Source of the DNA: Myroides marinus
GTDB lineage: Bacteria; Bacteroidota; Bacteroidia; Flavobacteriales; Flavobacteriaceae
Length of the DNA stretch: 64,000 nt
Reading direction: 5' to 3'
Assembly (NCBI RefSeq): GCF_900109075.1
Contig: NZ_FNYS01000012.1
Coordinates: 56,016-120,015 of the forward strand
Below are positions 42,954-53,422 of this stretch, piece after piece. Each line of letters opens with the position of its first letter. Position 1 is the stretch's first letter. The translations under genes were made by a program, and so were the position numbers. Under the pieces are notes generated by a model. That model made no database searches and had not been told where the DNA came from. It worked only from the letters and a program-made list of their open reading frames with translations.

Positions 42954-45158
42954 ATGAAAGATATAATAGGAGATTATAAAGCAGTATTAGATCTAGGTGA
43001 AATGCAACTAGATTTAGTATTGCATATAGTAGAGAATAATATAGTTACTCTTGATTTACCTAGTCAAGGAGCAATGGGAATTGAGGCGTCTAACATAGTG
43101 GTAAGTAATGAAAGTATAGACTTTTCTATAACTGCTATGCAAATGAGTTTCTCAGGTAAAAAAGCAGGGGATAGTATTGAAGGAACAATTAAACAGATGG
43201 AGCAAGAGATTGCTATTGTATTTGAAAAAGCAGTAATTACTTTACCTGGTAATCCCTCTTTAGTGTCTTCTGAAGAAGAACTAATCGCATTAGCGAATAA
43301 GGAACAAGGTAACTATAAGTATAAAGTTGAAGATTATTTTCAACGTCCTACTTCTTCTAGTTTTCAATTATCTCCTAACGGGAAATATCTATCATATAGA
43401 GAGAAGGATGAAAAGAACAAACGCCATGTATATGTAAAAGAAATAGAAAGTGGTAAAGTTATTCGTGTTATCGAAGAAGGAGAAGAGCTAGTAAGAGGTT
43501 ATGGATGGATTAATGATGATCGTCTAGCTTATATGATGGACAATGGAGGAGATGAGAATTACCATATCTATGCAGTTAATGTAGATGGAACCAACAATAT
43601 AGATCTTACACCATTTGATAAAGTACAGGCAGGTATTCTTAATATGCTTAAAGAGCAGAAAGATTACATCATCATATCAATGAACTTAGAGAATGCTCAG
43701 ATATTCGAACCTTATAAGATTAATATCAATACAGGTGAGTATGTCAAGCTATTCACTAATGATGATCCAGCTAACCCTGTAGCAGGGTATGACTTTGACA
43801 AGGATGGAAATCTTAGAGGATATTCTAAAATGTTTAATGGTGTACAGACTCAGTATTACTATAAAGTAGATGGCGGTACAGCGTATGAGTTATTTCATAC
43901 AATTAATTGGTCAGATACGTTTTCATTAATGGCATTTAACTATGCTTCTACGAATAAAGATGAAGCCTATGTATTGACTAATTTAGATTCTGATAAGCAG
44001 CGTATTGTACTATATGATTTTAAAACAAAGACTGTTGTAAAAGAAATTTATGCTAATGAGGAGTATGATGCATCTATTATAGGATTATCACGTAATCGCA
44101 ATTGGGAAATAGACTACTTAGGATACGAAGGAGAGAAGGTTGTTATAGAACCTGTAAGTGATACATTCAAAAAAATCAGTACTGATTTAGAGAAACACTT
44201 TGCAGGTTATGAGTATTCTATAGCAGCAAAGACAGAGAAAGAAGATCGCTATTTGATAATTGTTCAAAGTGATAAACTTTATGGCAAGTACTATAATTAT
44301 GACAAAGAAACAGGTAATGTAAGTTTATTGTACGACCTAATGCCTCAGTTAAAAGAAGAAGATATGGCAGAGATGCTTCCTATCTCTTTTATGAGTCGTG
44401 ATGGTATTAAATTACATGGCTATATCACATTACCTAAATCAGCTAAAGATGGAAATAAAGTACCTCTAATCGTTAATCCTCACGGAGGACCACAAGGTAT
44501 TAGAGACAGTTGGGGCTTTAATCCAGAGACACAGTTATTCGCAAGTAGAGGATACGCTACATTACAAGTTAACTTCCGTATATCAGGAGGTTATGGTAAG
44601 GAGTTTTTTACTTCTGGATTTAAGCAGATAGGACGTAAGGTAATGGATGATGTAGAAGATGGAGTTCACTATGTGATAGAACAAGGATGGGTAGATGCAT
44701 CTAAGATAGCTATCTATGGAGCTAGCCACGGAGGGTATGCTACATTAATGGGATTAGTGAAAACACCAGACCTTTATACATGTGGTATTGATTATGTAGG
44801 AGTATCTAGTATATTCACCTTCTTCGAATCTTTCCCAGAGTATTGGAAACCTTATAAAGAAATGGTAAAAGAAATATGGTACGACTTAGATAATGAAGAG
44901 GAGAGAGAAATAGCTCGTGAGGTATCACCTGTGTATCAATTAGACAAGATTAACAAGCCTCTTTTTGTAGTACAGGGAGCTAATGATCCTAGAGTAAAGA
45001 TAGCAGAGTCAGACCAGATTGTAGAAGCATTGCGTCAACGTGGTTTTGAAGTACCATATATGGTAAAGTATGATGAGGGACATGGTTTTGCAAAAGAAGA
45101 GAATAGTATAGCTTTTTATAAATGTATGATGGGGTTTGTATCAGAACATTTAAAGTAA
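42954..45158 (+). CDS. Cytosolic S9-family peptidase with extra N-terminal domain
   Basis: The protein has 734 residues and no signal peptide. About 100 N-terminal residues form an additional beta domain (DYKAVLDLGEMQLDLVLHIVENN and so on) not found in standard prolyl oligopeptidases. A propeller domain and then the hydrolase domain follow: Ser591 (YGASHGGY), Asp678 (GANDPRVKI) and His710 (DEGHGFA). It likely trims oligopeptides in the cytoplasm. It is not a duplicate of the exported enzyme at 37933, because the domain layout and signal status differ. It is convergent with the GH109-like gene. Confidence 0.88.
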   Translation: MKDIIGDYKAVLDLGEMQLDLVLHIVENNIVTLDLPSQGAMGIEASNIVVSNESIDFSITAMQMSFSGKKAGDSIEGTIKQMEQEIAIVFEKAVITLPGNPSLVSSEEELIALANKEQGNYKYKVEDYFQRPTSSSFQLSPNGKYLSYREKDEKNKRHVYVKEIESGKVIRVIEEGEELVRGYGWINDDRLAYMMDNGGDENYHIYAVNVDGTNNIDLTPFDKVQAGILNMLKEQKDYIIISMNLENAQIFEPYKININTGEYVKLFTNDDPANPVAGYDFDKDGNLRGYSKMFNGVQTQYYYKVDGGTAYELFHTINWSDTFSLMAFNYASTNKDEAYVLTNLDSDKQRIVLYDFKTKTVVKEIYANEEYDASIIGLSRNRNWEIDYLGYEGEKVVIEPVSDTFKKISTDLEKHFAGYEYSIAAKTEKEDRYLIIVQSDKLYGKYYNYDKETGNVSLLYDLMPQLKEEDMAEMLPISFMSRDGIKLHGYITLPKSAKDGNKVPLIVNPHGGPQGIRDSWGFNPETQLFASRGYATLQVNFRISGGYGKEFFTSGFKQIGRKVMDDVEDGVHYVIEQGWVDASKIAIYGASHGGYATLMGLVKTPDLYTCGIDYVGVSSIFTFFESFPEYWKPYKEMVKEIWYDLDNEEEREIAREVSPVYQLDKINKPLFVVQGANDPRVKIAESDQIVEALRQRGFEVPYMVKYDEGHGFAKEENSIAFYKCMMGFVSEHLK

Positions 45159-45180
45159 CTGCTAACCACTATAAAAACAG

Positions 45181-45219
45181 CAGCCCATTGAGAAACTAAT
45201 CTTAATGGGCTGTGTTATT

Positions 45220-45220
<1 letters not shown>
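45181..45220. terminator. Terminator between convergent genes
   Basis: The stem CAGCCCATT / AATGGGCTG has a 14-nt loop and is followed by TGTTATTTT. Confidence 0.65.
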
Positions 45221-46617
<1,397 letters not shown>

Positions 46618-46756
46618 TCAAAAATAGAAGATAAGCTTTGGATTAAAAAGAAAAAAAGCTATTTATTTCTCGATTTGTATCTATATCAATGGTTTTAGTA
46701 TAAAGATATTTGCCTTGTAGTCTTTAAAATGTTGTACTTTGTATAAAAGTAGAATT

Positions 46757-47302
46757 ATGAAGATAATAAAAGAGATACCCGTAATTAGTAGTGAGAGATT
46801 AGTATTACGTGAATTGAGAATGTCTGATGCTCAGAATGTATTTAATTATTTCTCTAAGGATGAGGTAACACTGTATTATGACCTGGCTACATTTACATCT
46901 ATTACTCAAGCAGAAGAATTGATTAAAATATGGAATACTAGAGTAGTAGAAGGACAGGGACTTCGTTGGGCAATAACACTTAAAGGAAGCGATGAATTAA
47001 TTGGTACTTGTGGGTTTCACAGCCTTTCAGAAGAGAATAGTAGAGCAGAGATTGGATATGAGGTTACACCAGCATATTGGGGGAAAGGTATTGCGAGTGA
47101 AGCAGTACAACTGATGTTAGACTTTGGCTTTAACGAGTTAAACTTACATCGTATAGAAGCTTTTATAGATCCAGAACACCATGCATCACGTAGAGTATTG
47201 ACTAAAAGTGGTATGCAAACAGAAGGAGTACTAAGAGATTACTTCTTTGAGAAAGGTAGATATGTAGATGCAGAATTATTATCTATTATAACTGATAAAT
47301 AG
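46757..47302 (+). CDS. GNAT N-acetyltransferase, RimJ/RimL type
   Basis: The protein has 181 residues from the ATG at 46757. The RimJ/RimL signature is ISSERLVLRELRMSDAQ at the N-terminus, then TCGFHSLSEENSRAEIGYEVTPAYWGKGIASEAVQLML (Q/W-G-K-G-I-A-S CoA loop) and EAFIDPEHHASRRVLTKSGMQTEGVLRDYF. It acetylates N-terminal amines of ribosomal proteins or small amines; the substrate is unknown. It stands alone and is closed by a hairpin. Confidence 0.9.
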   Translation: MKIIKEIPVISSERLVLRELRMSDAQNVFNYFSKDEVTLYYDLATFTSITQAEELIKIWNTRVVEGQGLRWAITLKGSDELIGTCGFHSLSEENSRAEIGYEVTPAYWGKGIASEAVQLMLDFGFNELNLHRIEAFIDPEHHASRRVLTKSGMQTEGVLRDYFFEKGRYVDAELLSIITDK

Positions 47303-47325
47303 TAAGTTATAAATAAAGTAAAATA

Positions 47326-47367
47326 AAAAAGCCAATTGTTATCGATTAGATATACAATTGGCTTTTT
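47326..47367 (+). terminator. Intrinsic terminator
   Basis: The stem AAAAAGCCAATTG / CAATTGGCTTTTT has a 16-nt loop. Confidence 0.8.
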
Positions 47368-47522
47368 AAGTATTTCAATTTTTTAAAGGGATGTGACAAA
47401 TGTATTGTATTTCTGTTTACAATAAAAGTCAAAAGTTGTCTTTTTGAATCTTTTACAGATAGTTCGGTTTTTGGCCTTAAACTGAAAGAATAATTAGGAT
47501 ATTCTAAGATTCTACACAGTTT

Positions 47523-47756
47523 TTAGTTCAAAACTTTTACACCTTTTAGAAATATCCAACGCATACATATTTTATCTCCTTGATCAGTCTTGAAAACTTT
47601 AAATTGAGGAGCTAATATAGTAGCTGCTACAGCACTTGCTGCTGGTAACCAGAAACCGCTTAATTGTGTAAAAGTAGCTAATGCTAAACGACATAATAGA
47701 AATAGTATAGCAAAGCTAGCAAACTGTAATAAGATAGTTTTAGTACTTACACTCAT
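47523..47756 (-). CDS. Small membrane protein of unknown function
   Basis: The protein has 77 residues and two hydrophobic stretches (LLQFASFAILFLLCRLALATF and SGFWLPAASAVAATILAP), probably two membrane helices. A basic C-terminal tail (FKVFKTDQGDKICMRWIFLKGVKV) follows. It starts 3 bp before the RNA methyltransferase stop on the minus strand, so it is the second gene of that transcript. No family was recognised. Confidence 0.6.
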   Translation of the reverse strand: MSVSTKTILLQFASFAILFLLCRLALATFTQLSGFWLPAASAVAATILAPQFKVFKTDQGDKICMRWIFLKGVKVLN

Positions 47757-47758
47757 AG

Positions 47759-48922
47759 TTATTCTTCTTTATTAATATATTTTCCTTTTTTACTTCCTTC
47801 GTATAATTCATATTTTACGAAACGAGATTCTAGTTTACCATTGAACAGTTTAATTTTTCTAGAAGGACGCAGTCCTACATACTTTAATGCCTCAACGTTA
47901 CCAGTGATGAACCAAGCTTCTGTTCCTGGATATCCTTGTTTAAGTGTATCCCCAATCTCTCTGTAAAAACGCTCTAGGTTGATATCTAGACGCTCTCCAT
48001 AAGGTGGGTTAAATACCATATGTAGAGGACCATCAGTTTCTTTTTGTGTATCAAAGAAATTACCTGTGTTAATCTCTATATAATCATCTAAGTTTGCATT
48101 TTTAGCATTGTCTAATGCTTTTAATACAGCAGAAGGAGCTTTATCATATCCTTTGATGCTGTAGTGGAACTCTCTAATTTTCTTAAGTAGAGATTCTTGA
48201 ACTTTGTCAAATAACTCAGCATCCCAATCATTCCATTTTTCAAAAGCAAACTCTTTTCTATTGATATTCGCAGGGATATTACAAGCAATCATAGCTGCTT
48301 CGATTAGTACAGTACCAGAACCACACATGGGATCAATAAAATCTGTACGACCATCCCAACCTGACATTAATAGCATTCCAGCAGCTAATACCTCATTAAT
48401 AGGAGCGATATTAGTAGCTGTTCTATATCCACGGTGGTGTAGAGATGCTCCAGAAGTATCAAGAGAAACAGTACACAAATCTTTTTGTAAGTGTATATTA
48501 ATTCTTAGATCTGGGTAATCTTTATCGATACTAGGTCTTGCCCCTGTTTTGTTTCTGAATTGATCCACAATGGCATCTTTAGCTTTAAGAGACACAAATT
48601 GTGAGTTATTAAAGTTATCAGAGAATACAGTCGCATCAATAACAAAGGTTTGGTTAGGCGAAATATATTCACTCCAGTCAATACTTTGTACTCCTTTATA
48701 TAAATTCCCTTCATTATAAACTGCAAAAGTTTTGATAGGTTTAAGGATTTTTAGAGCAGTACGCAATGCAAGGTTAGCTTTATACATAAAACCTTTGTCT
48801 CCTTTAAAACTTACCATTCTTGTACCTTCTTGTACATTTGCCGCACCTAATAATTGCAATTCTTTTGCTAATACTTCTTCGAAACCAAAGAAGGTTTTAG
48901 CCACCATTTTAAAATTTTCCAT
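47759..48922 (-). CDS. THUMP-domain class I RNA methyltransferase (RlmL-like)
   Basis: The 387-residue cytoplasmic enzyme methylates a base of rRNA or tRNA with S-adenosylmethionine. The N-terminal THUMP-like region (MVAKTFFGFEEVLAKELQLLGA to about residue 160) binds RNA. The catalytic domain has FIDPMCGSGTVLIEAAMIA as the SAM loop and the base-flipping tetrad motif NPPYGERL. It matches the RlmL N-terminal half or YpsC group, which modifies 23S rRNA guanine N2; the target is inferred. It is followed at 2-bp spacing by the small membrane protein. Confidence 0.88.
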   Translation of the reverse strand: MENFKMVAKTFFGFEEVLAKELQLLGAANVQEGTRMVSFKGDKGFMYKANLALRTALKILKPIKTFAVYNEGNLYKGVQSIDWSEYISPNQTFVIDATVFSDNFNNSQFVSLKAKDAIVDQFRNKTGARPSIDKDYPDLRINIHLQKDLCTVSLDTSGASLHHRGYRTATNIAPINEVLAAGMLLMSGWDGRTDFIDPMCGSGTVLIEAAMIACNIPANINRKEFAFEKWNDWDAELFDKVQESLLKKIREFHYSIKGYDKAPSAVLKALDNAKNANLDDYIEINTGNFFDTQKETDGPLHMVFNPPYGERLDINLERFYREIGDTLKQGYPGTEAWFITGNVEALKYVGLRPSRKIKLFNGKLESRFVKYELYEGSKKGKYINKEE

Positions 48923-49094
48923 CTTTCTTCTTATATAAGGAATAATTGACTATTCGTCTCTAAACCATAATTTTATATTAGACTATTATGCTATAATATA
49001 CAGCGATTTATCAGTTATATCAAGGTAATTATACCATAATATAAAATCCTGATATGTCTGTGATATATCCTAGGTTTAATCCGCAAAAATAAAG

Positions 49095-49102
49095 TAAATT
49101 TG
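49095..49102 (+). promoter_or_regulatory. -7 element for the methyltransferase-ZIP unit
   Basis: TAAATTTG predicts a start near 49107 and a leader of about 27 nt. No clear TTG stands at -33. Confidence 0.45.
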
Positions 49103-49133
49103 CAGGCTAATTAAATAGTTTTAAAATAAAAGT

Positions 49134-49865
49134 ATGTCAAAAGAGAACAAAGATTGGTATAAGTCGTGGTTTGACACCACTTATTACCATACTTTATACA
49201 AAGATAGGGATTACGAAGAAGCACAAGTGTTAATTGATAATTTAACTCAATATTTAAATTTAGAAGAAGGGGCTAAAGTATTAGATTTAGCTTGTGGAAA
49301 AGGAAGACATTCTATATATTTAAATTCATTAGGCTATGAGGTTACAGGAGTAGATTTGTCTCCTAATAGTATAGCAGAAGCAAGTGAATATGCAACGGAT
49401 ACACTTCACTTTGAAGTACGTGATATGCGCGAACCTTCTAATGAAAAGTATGACGCTATATTTAACTTGTTTACAAGTTTTGGGTATTTTCCTAATCCAG
49501 AAGATAATATGCGTACACTAGATGCTATTCATAAGAGTGTAAACGAGTTTGGACTAGCTGTTATCGACTTTATGAATGTTGATAAAGTGATAGAGAACTT
49601 AGTGCCTTCTGAAGTAAAAACTGTAGATGGAATAGAGTTTCACATTACTAGAAAATATGAAGACGGTTTTATCATTAAAGAAATAGTCTTTGATGCAGAT
49701 GGTGAACACCACGAATACGTAGAGCGAGTGAAAGCTTTGAGATTAGAAGACTTTGAAGCAATGATGAACGAGAAAGAGATCTATTTATTAGATGTTTTTG
49801 GTGATTATAAGTTGAGAAAGTTTTATAAAAAAGAATCAGATAGATTAATTATGATTTTCAAATAA
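49134..49865 (+). CDS. Class I SAM-dependent methyltransferase
   Basis: The protein has 243 residues. The SAM-binding motif I is KVLDLACGKGRHSIYL, motif post-I is VTGVDLSPNSI, and further motifs are EVRDMREP and FNLFTSFGYF. The substrate is unknown; small-molecule targets such as quinones or sterol-like compounds are typical, but nothing decides it. The ZIP transporter starts 4 bp after its stop, so the two are co-transcribed. Confidence 0.85.
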   Translation: MSKENKDWYKSWFDTTYYHTLYKDRDYEEAQVLIDNLTQYLNLEEGAKVLDLACGKGRHSIYLNSLGYEVTGVDLSPNSIAEASEYATDTLHFEVRDMREPSNEKYDAIFNLFTSFGYFPNPEDNMRTLDAIHKSVNEFGLAVIDFMNVDKVIENLVPSEVKTVDGIEFHITRKYEDGFIIKEIVFDADGEHHEYVERVKALRLEDFEAMMNEKEIYLLDVFGDYKLRKFYKKESDRLIMIFK

Positions 49866-49869
49866 GCCT

Positions 49870-50592
49870 ATGGTTTATATTATACCCTTACTAGCAGTAA
49901 TAATAGGTTATCTAATAGCAGTGATATTAGAACCTAAGAATAAGAAGAACCTTAAGTTGCTAATGGCCTTTAGTGGATCATTTTTACTAGCACTTACGGT
50001 TACCCATTTATTACCAGATGTATATGCTGCTAGTGAAGCAGCATCTGTAGCTGAGCATGCAGGTCATAGTCATGACCATAGTCACAGCTCAGGTAATATT
50101 GGTTTTTTTATTATGATAGGTATTGTCTTTCAGATTGTATTAGAGTTTTTCTCTAAAGGTGCAGAGCATGGACATGTACATACGCATGATAAATTAGATA
50201 AGGTTCCTTGGTTATTATTCATCAGTTTGTGTATTCACGCTTTGTTTGAAGGTATGCCAGTGAGTCAACACGAAGAGCTAGCATGGGGAATAGGTATACA
50301 CCATTTACCTATAGCAGTGATATTAACAGCATTCTTTATTAATGCTCATATGAATAAGAAGGTAGTATTCTTATTTATGATAGTATTTTCATTAATGACA
50401 CCACTAGGTACATTAGTCTCTGGAAATGTTGAGTTTTTGAGTAAATATTATGCAGAGATATCAGCTATAGTAGTAGGTATTTTATTTCATATTTCTTCTA
50501 CTATTATCTTTGAGAGTAATGAAGGACATTCATTTAATATCAATAAGTTAATTGCTATTATACTAGGAGTAGTAGCTGCCTATTTTATATAA
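49870..50592 (+). CDS. ZIP-family divalent metal transporter
   Basis: The 240-residue inner-membrane protein has about 8 helices. Between the second and third helices lies a His-rich loop (EHAGHSHDHSHSSG, and later EHGHVHTHDK), a usual ZIP feature for zinc or iron binding. The conserved metal-site segment LFISLCIHALFEGMPVSQ (H-x-x-x-E-G) and HHLPIAVILTAFFIN (H-x-x-P) are present. It imports zinc or related metals into the cytoplasm. It shares a transcript with the upstream methyltransferase. Confidence 0.88.
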   Translation: MVYIIPLLAVIIGYLIAVILEPKNKKNLKLLMAFSGSFLLALTVTHLLPDVYAASEAASVAEHAGHSHDHSHSSGNIGFFIMIGIVFQIVLEFFSKGAEHGHVHTHDKLDKVPWLLFISLCIHALFEGMPVSQHEELAWGIGIHHLPIAVILTAFFINAHMNKKVVFLFMIVFSLMTPLGTLVSGNVEFLSKYYAEISAIVVGILFHISSTIIFESNEGHSFNINKLIAIILGVVAAYFI

Positions 50593-50613
50593 AACAGAAT
50601 AGGAAGATATAGT

Positions 50614-50643
50614 AAAGACGATTCGAAAGAGTCGTCTTTTTTT
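50614..50643 (+). terminator. Intrinsic terminator
   Basis: The stem AAAGACGA / TCGTCTTT is followed by Ts. Confidence 0.75.
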
Positions 50644-50699
50644 GTTGTATCTGTTTTTAAATTAATGAGTTAAGATTTTTATTTTAAATTGATTTAATA

Positions 50700-50714
50700 G
50701 TATGTTTGTCATAC
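50700..50714 (+). promoter_or_regulatory. Palindrome over the -7 element of the RHH gene
   Basis: GTATG-TTTGT-CATAC forms a 5-bp dyad, and TATGTTTG at 50701-50708 fits TAnnTTTG. A protein binding here would block its own promoter, as antitoxins usually do. Confidence 0.45.
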
Positions 50715-50736
50715 AAAATAATATAATTACATACAT

Positions 50737-50973
50737 ATGAATACAAAAGAAACAAAGAAGGCTGGTTCTTTCAGATTAGATAGAGGTCTTTATAAGCATA
50801 TAGAAGAGTTAGCAAAGAAGAATAATCATAGTTTTAATAATTTGTTAGAAATATTATTGATACAAGCAACTAATTATCACGAACCTAATCAAATGACAAT
50901 TGATGCAATGAATGAAATTGGTTTAGAAACTATTAGTAAGGATGAGTTTCATGATTTAGTTGATAAAATGTAA
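50737..50973 (+). CDS. Ribbon-helix-helix-type antitoxin-like protein (orphan)
   Basis: The protein has 78 residues: GSFRLDRGLYKHIEELAKKNNHSFNNLLEILLIQA has the short strand plus two helices of an Arc/MetJ/RHH DNA-binding fold, and an acidic tail follows. Such proteins are usually antitoxins or plasmid-type repressors. No toxin gene is adjacent; the next gene is on the other strand 17 bp away. It therefore looks like a stand-alone regulator or an antitoxin that has lost its partner. A palindrome sits on its probable -7 element. Confidence 0.6.
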   Translation: MNTKETKKAGSFRLDRGLYKHIEELAKKNNHSFNNLLEILLIQATNYHEPNQMTIDAMNEIGLETISKDEFHDLVDKM

Positions 50974-50990
50974 GCTATGTATCAATTCCT

Positions 50991-52244
50991 CTAACAGTTA
51001 TAATCCTCATAAAAGGTTACTTTTAAACCTAAAAACTTCTCTAATTCTTCCAACTGATGCTTTAATGTATCGTGTTCTCCTTCGAATACAGTGACAGACT
51101 CTCCTGTATTTAGGTTAATAGACAAGTTGCAAAAGCCACCACCTTTAGCTGGTAACATATTCCATAAAGTAAGAGAATCAATCTCCATTCTATCAAACCA
51201 AATAGCATATTCGTTATCCGCAAAACCTAGTATGTTATTAGCATTATCTATCCATATTATGGATTTACCCTTACTATGTTTTTGTATTATTTCAGGAGTA
51301 TGTTTAATTCGATCATCTCTGTGATAGTTTGTAGGTGTATTTAGTGGGTATTTAAAGATAAATGTATTAGATAGTTCTAACTTACTCATATAATTAGTAT
51401 CATTTAATAGATTAGGATACTCATAGTGGGTAGATATGTGTAGAGAAGTGAAGCTGTAAGCTATCGTTCTACAATCATTATCATCATTAGAATAACTTAT
51501 TTCTAATGTGATGTCATTTGATTTTGCATAAAAGAATAAGTTGCCATCATCGTTAAAACTATAAGAGGCTTTACTACCAAGGTCTTGTTCTATTGTATTC
51601 TTTAACTCATAAAGACTTTTATCAGAACCATCAGTTGCGAAGCATTTGGCATAATAGTTCTGTGGTGATACATCAGATCTCACATCATTGATATAAGTAC
51701 CTAAGTTATCTATGATAATATTACCAATGCGTACTGGATAGGTTATATCTAAGTAAAAACCATCAGATGAGATATAAGGACATTTTAATAAATCTTCTTT
51801 AGTAGTATTCCATGGAATAAATAAAGGAGTTGGAGATTGTATTTCAAATCCTTCTAAGTAGTCATTAGTATTGGTTGAGGTGATGCTATAGTTCTTAGTA
51901 TATGTAGTGCGATAAAGTTTATATATAGCATTCTTTCTGTCTTGAAGATGAGCATAAACAATATGCATATCAAAGTTAAATCGCTCAGCTAAATACGTCC
52001 ATAATCGTTCAGTACCTACATAATCACCTGGGATGTAGTATTGTCTTCCTTGGTAGATAAACATACTAGGTTCGCTATAATCACTTGTTTCTAGATAGAT
52101 ATATTCAATACTTTTAAATTTGATAATTTCATCATCGCTCTCATAAGAGTTATTTTTGATAATAATCTCATCATTCGTTAGTAGTACTTCACCTCTGTTT
52201 ATATCTTCTGTCGGAAATCTGTTCTTTCTTTTAAAGAAACCCAT
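50991..52244 (-). CDS. Uncharacterised 417-residue soluble protein
   Basis: No signal peptide or membrane helix is seen; the start MGFFKRKNRF is basic and followed by an acidic, Tyr/Asn/Asp-rich body. Segments such as DDEIIKFKSIEYIYLETSD and GLKVTFYEDYN are beta-strand-like. I do not recognise the family; it resembles in general style the Tyr/Asp-rich unknowns at 23945, 16224 and 57095, though not in a way I can align. It is convergent with the RHH gene. Confidence 0.5.
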   Translation of the reverse strand: MGFFKRKNRFPTEDINRGEVLLTNDEIIIKNNSYESDDEIIKFKSIEYIYLETSDYSEPSMFIYQGRQYYIPGDYVGTERLWTYLAERFNFDMHIVYAHLQDRKNAIYKLYRTTYTKNYSITSTNTNDYLEGFEIQSPTPLFIPWNTTKEDLLKCPYISSDGFYLDITYPVRIGNIIIDNLGTYINDVRSDVSPQNYYAKCFATDGSDKSLYELKNTIEQDLGSKASYSFNDDGNLFFYAKSNDITLEISYSNDDNDCRTIAYSFTSLHISTHYEYPNLLNDTNYMSKLELSNTFIFKYPLNTPTNYHRDDRIKHTPEIIQKHSKGKSIIWIDNANNILGFADNEYAIWFDRMEIDSLTLWNMLPAKGGGFCNLSINLNTGESVTVFEGEHDTLKHQLEELEKFLGLKVTFYEDYNC

Positions 52245-52263
52245 CGCTTATCTATTTAGAAAG

Positions 52264-52300
52264 ATAAAGGTAGAGAATATCAGTTAATCTCTACCTTTAT
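52264..52300 (-). terminator. Probable terminator of the 243-residue gene
   Basis: The stem ATAAAGGTAGAGA / TCTCTACCTTTAT has an 11-nt loop. The minus-strand T-run after it is weak. Confidence 0.6.
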
Positions 52301-52311
52301 TTTACTTGTGT

Positions 52312-53043
52312 TTATATACCATTATCAAGATATAGAATACAACTAGGATGGAAGTCTTTATTGTTAATCATTACAGCCTGTTGGGTTATTGTTTTTTTTA
52401 TGCACCATAGTTGTCCTATAATTACTGTAAGGCTTTCATTCAGAGGGAACTCTATGATCCATTCTTTAGCTGAGACTTTTTTATTGTCATAAACAGAAAA
52501 ATTTATGGTTTCGTATTCTCTTGTTTCCTGGTAGTTAAATTGTTGGTGAAGTATAAATAAATCAACTTTTATTTCGGATATGTTCTCTTTAAAATTAAAA
52601 TAGTCATTGACTGTAAAACTATGTATTGTGATTTTTAATTTCATATTACCCTGTTTCTCAAATTTAATTGGTAAGGAGCAATACTGATTAAATGGAGAGT
52701 TTGAGTTAAAATCAAATCCTACTAGATTACTTAAATCAGTGTTTAAGAAAGTACGTTGACCTAGCGGAACTTTTTCATTAAGATGGAATTGTTTTAAAAC
52801 AAGGCTGTTTAGTCTTTTATACATCTTCTTACAATGATTGTTGTTCAGAGCGTATTGTATTGGGCGTCTCAGTAGCTTATTATAACTTTGGACTTTACCG
52901 AAGTCTGAAGCAGCCTGTCGTGTGCGAACAGTTTGTTTTTGAGAATTAGATTTGCTTTGCATAACACATTTACCATTTAGTGCTCTGAAAGTTGCATTTA
53001 GGAACTTTCCTCTAGGCCTACCTTTAGTGTCAATAATTGCCAT
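52312..53043 (-). CDS. Uncharacterised 243-residue protein
   Basis: The protein is soluble and basic at its N-terminus: DTKGRPRGKFLNATFRALNGKC and TRQAASDFGKVQSYNKLLRRP. The opening, in which a glycine-rich start is followed by a variable body, is of the kind seen in small Bacteroidota proteins sometimes found near phage or secretion loci; no family is recognised with confidence. The rest is beta-rich and ends with a hydrophobic core (SLTVIIGQLWCIKKT). It is in a separate transcript from its neighbours. Confidence 0.45.
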   Translation of the reverse strand: MAIIDTKGRPRGKFLNATFRALNGKCVMQSKSNSQKQTVRTRQAASDFGKVQSYNKLLRRPIQYALNNNHCKKMYKRLNSLVLKQFHLNEKVPLGQRTFLNTDLSNLVGFDFNSNSPFNQYCSLPIKFEKQGNMKLKITIHSFTVNDYFNFKENISEIKVDLFILHQQFNYQETREYETINFSVYDNKKVSAKEWIIEFPLNESLTVIIGQLWCIKKTITQQAVMINNKDFHPSCILYLDNGI

Positions 53044-53140
53044 AATATTTAAGTTTTAGTGGTTATCTTTTATCCAAGTGTTACTTCAGTATTAATCTAG
53101 TGTGGGGTGTATCAGTATTGAGTTAATCATGAGTATGTGA

Positions 53141-53196
53141 TGAGTCCGTATTTTGATAAGAATTTACGGACTCATTACGGACTCACTAAGGACTCA
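53141..53196. repeat. Three tandem 11-bp repeats plus one inverted copy
   Basis: TTACGGACTCA (53164-53174), TTACGGACTCA (53175-53185) and CTAAGGACTCA (53186-53196) are head to tail. The inverse, TGAGTCCGTA, lies at 53141-53150 and can pair with the first as a 10-bp stem. The 11-bp period suggests a helical-face binding site. No protein is known. Confidence 0.65.
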
Positions 53197-53378
53197 CACA
53201 AAACAAAACTCAATTAGTTCTAAAACTAATCTCGAATATAACTTGTTCTGTTTACTACATTTATTCGTTGATATTTGCTTTTGGAAAAGTATTGAACTAT
53301 GTTATCTTTTTTTGAAGGAAGGGCAAAAAAGGGCAAAAAAAGCCCTTATAAGACTCAAAATAGGACTAGTATGAACTA

Positions 53379-53408
53379 AATAAAACAGACAGACTTGTCT
53401 GTTTTATT
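53379..53408. promoter_or_regulatory. Palindromic operator of the TetR gene
   Basis: A perfect 12-bp inverted repeat, AATAAAACAGAC / GTCTGTTTTATT, with a 6-bp centre lies 14 bp before the tetR ATG, next to TACCTTTG (53411-53418). The position fits autorepression, as is usual for TetR proteins. Confidence 0.75.
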
Positions 53409-53422
53409 ATTACCTTTGCCTT

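Larger units (their letters stand above)
53044..53422. other. Intergenic region with tandem repeats before tetR
   Basis: These 379 bp have no ORF. They hold an 11-bp tandem array with an inverted copy (53141-53196), a GGGCAAAAAA direct repeat with a small hairpin at 53321-53345, and a perfect palindromic operator at 53379-53408. Confidence 0.65.

Noticed and set aside
50737..52244. The RHH gene and the 417-residue gene as a toxin-antitoxin pair
   Set aside because: They are convergent, on opposite strands, and the larger protein is far too long for a usual toxin partner.
53321..53345. GGGCAAAAAA direct repeat as a terminator
   Set aside because: The stem is only GGGC/GCCC with no T-run, and no gene ends nearby.
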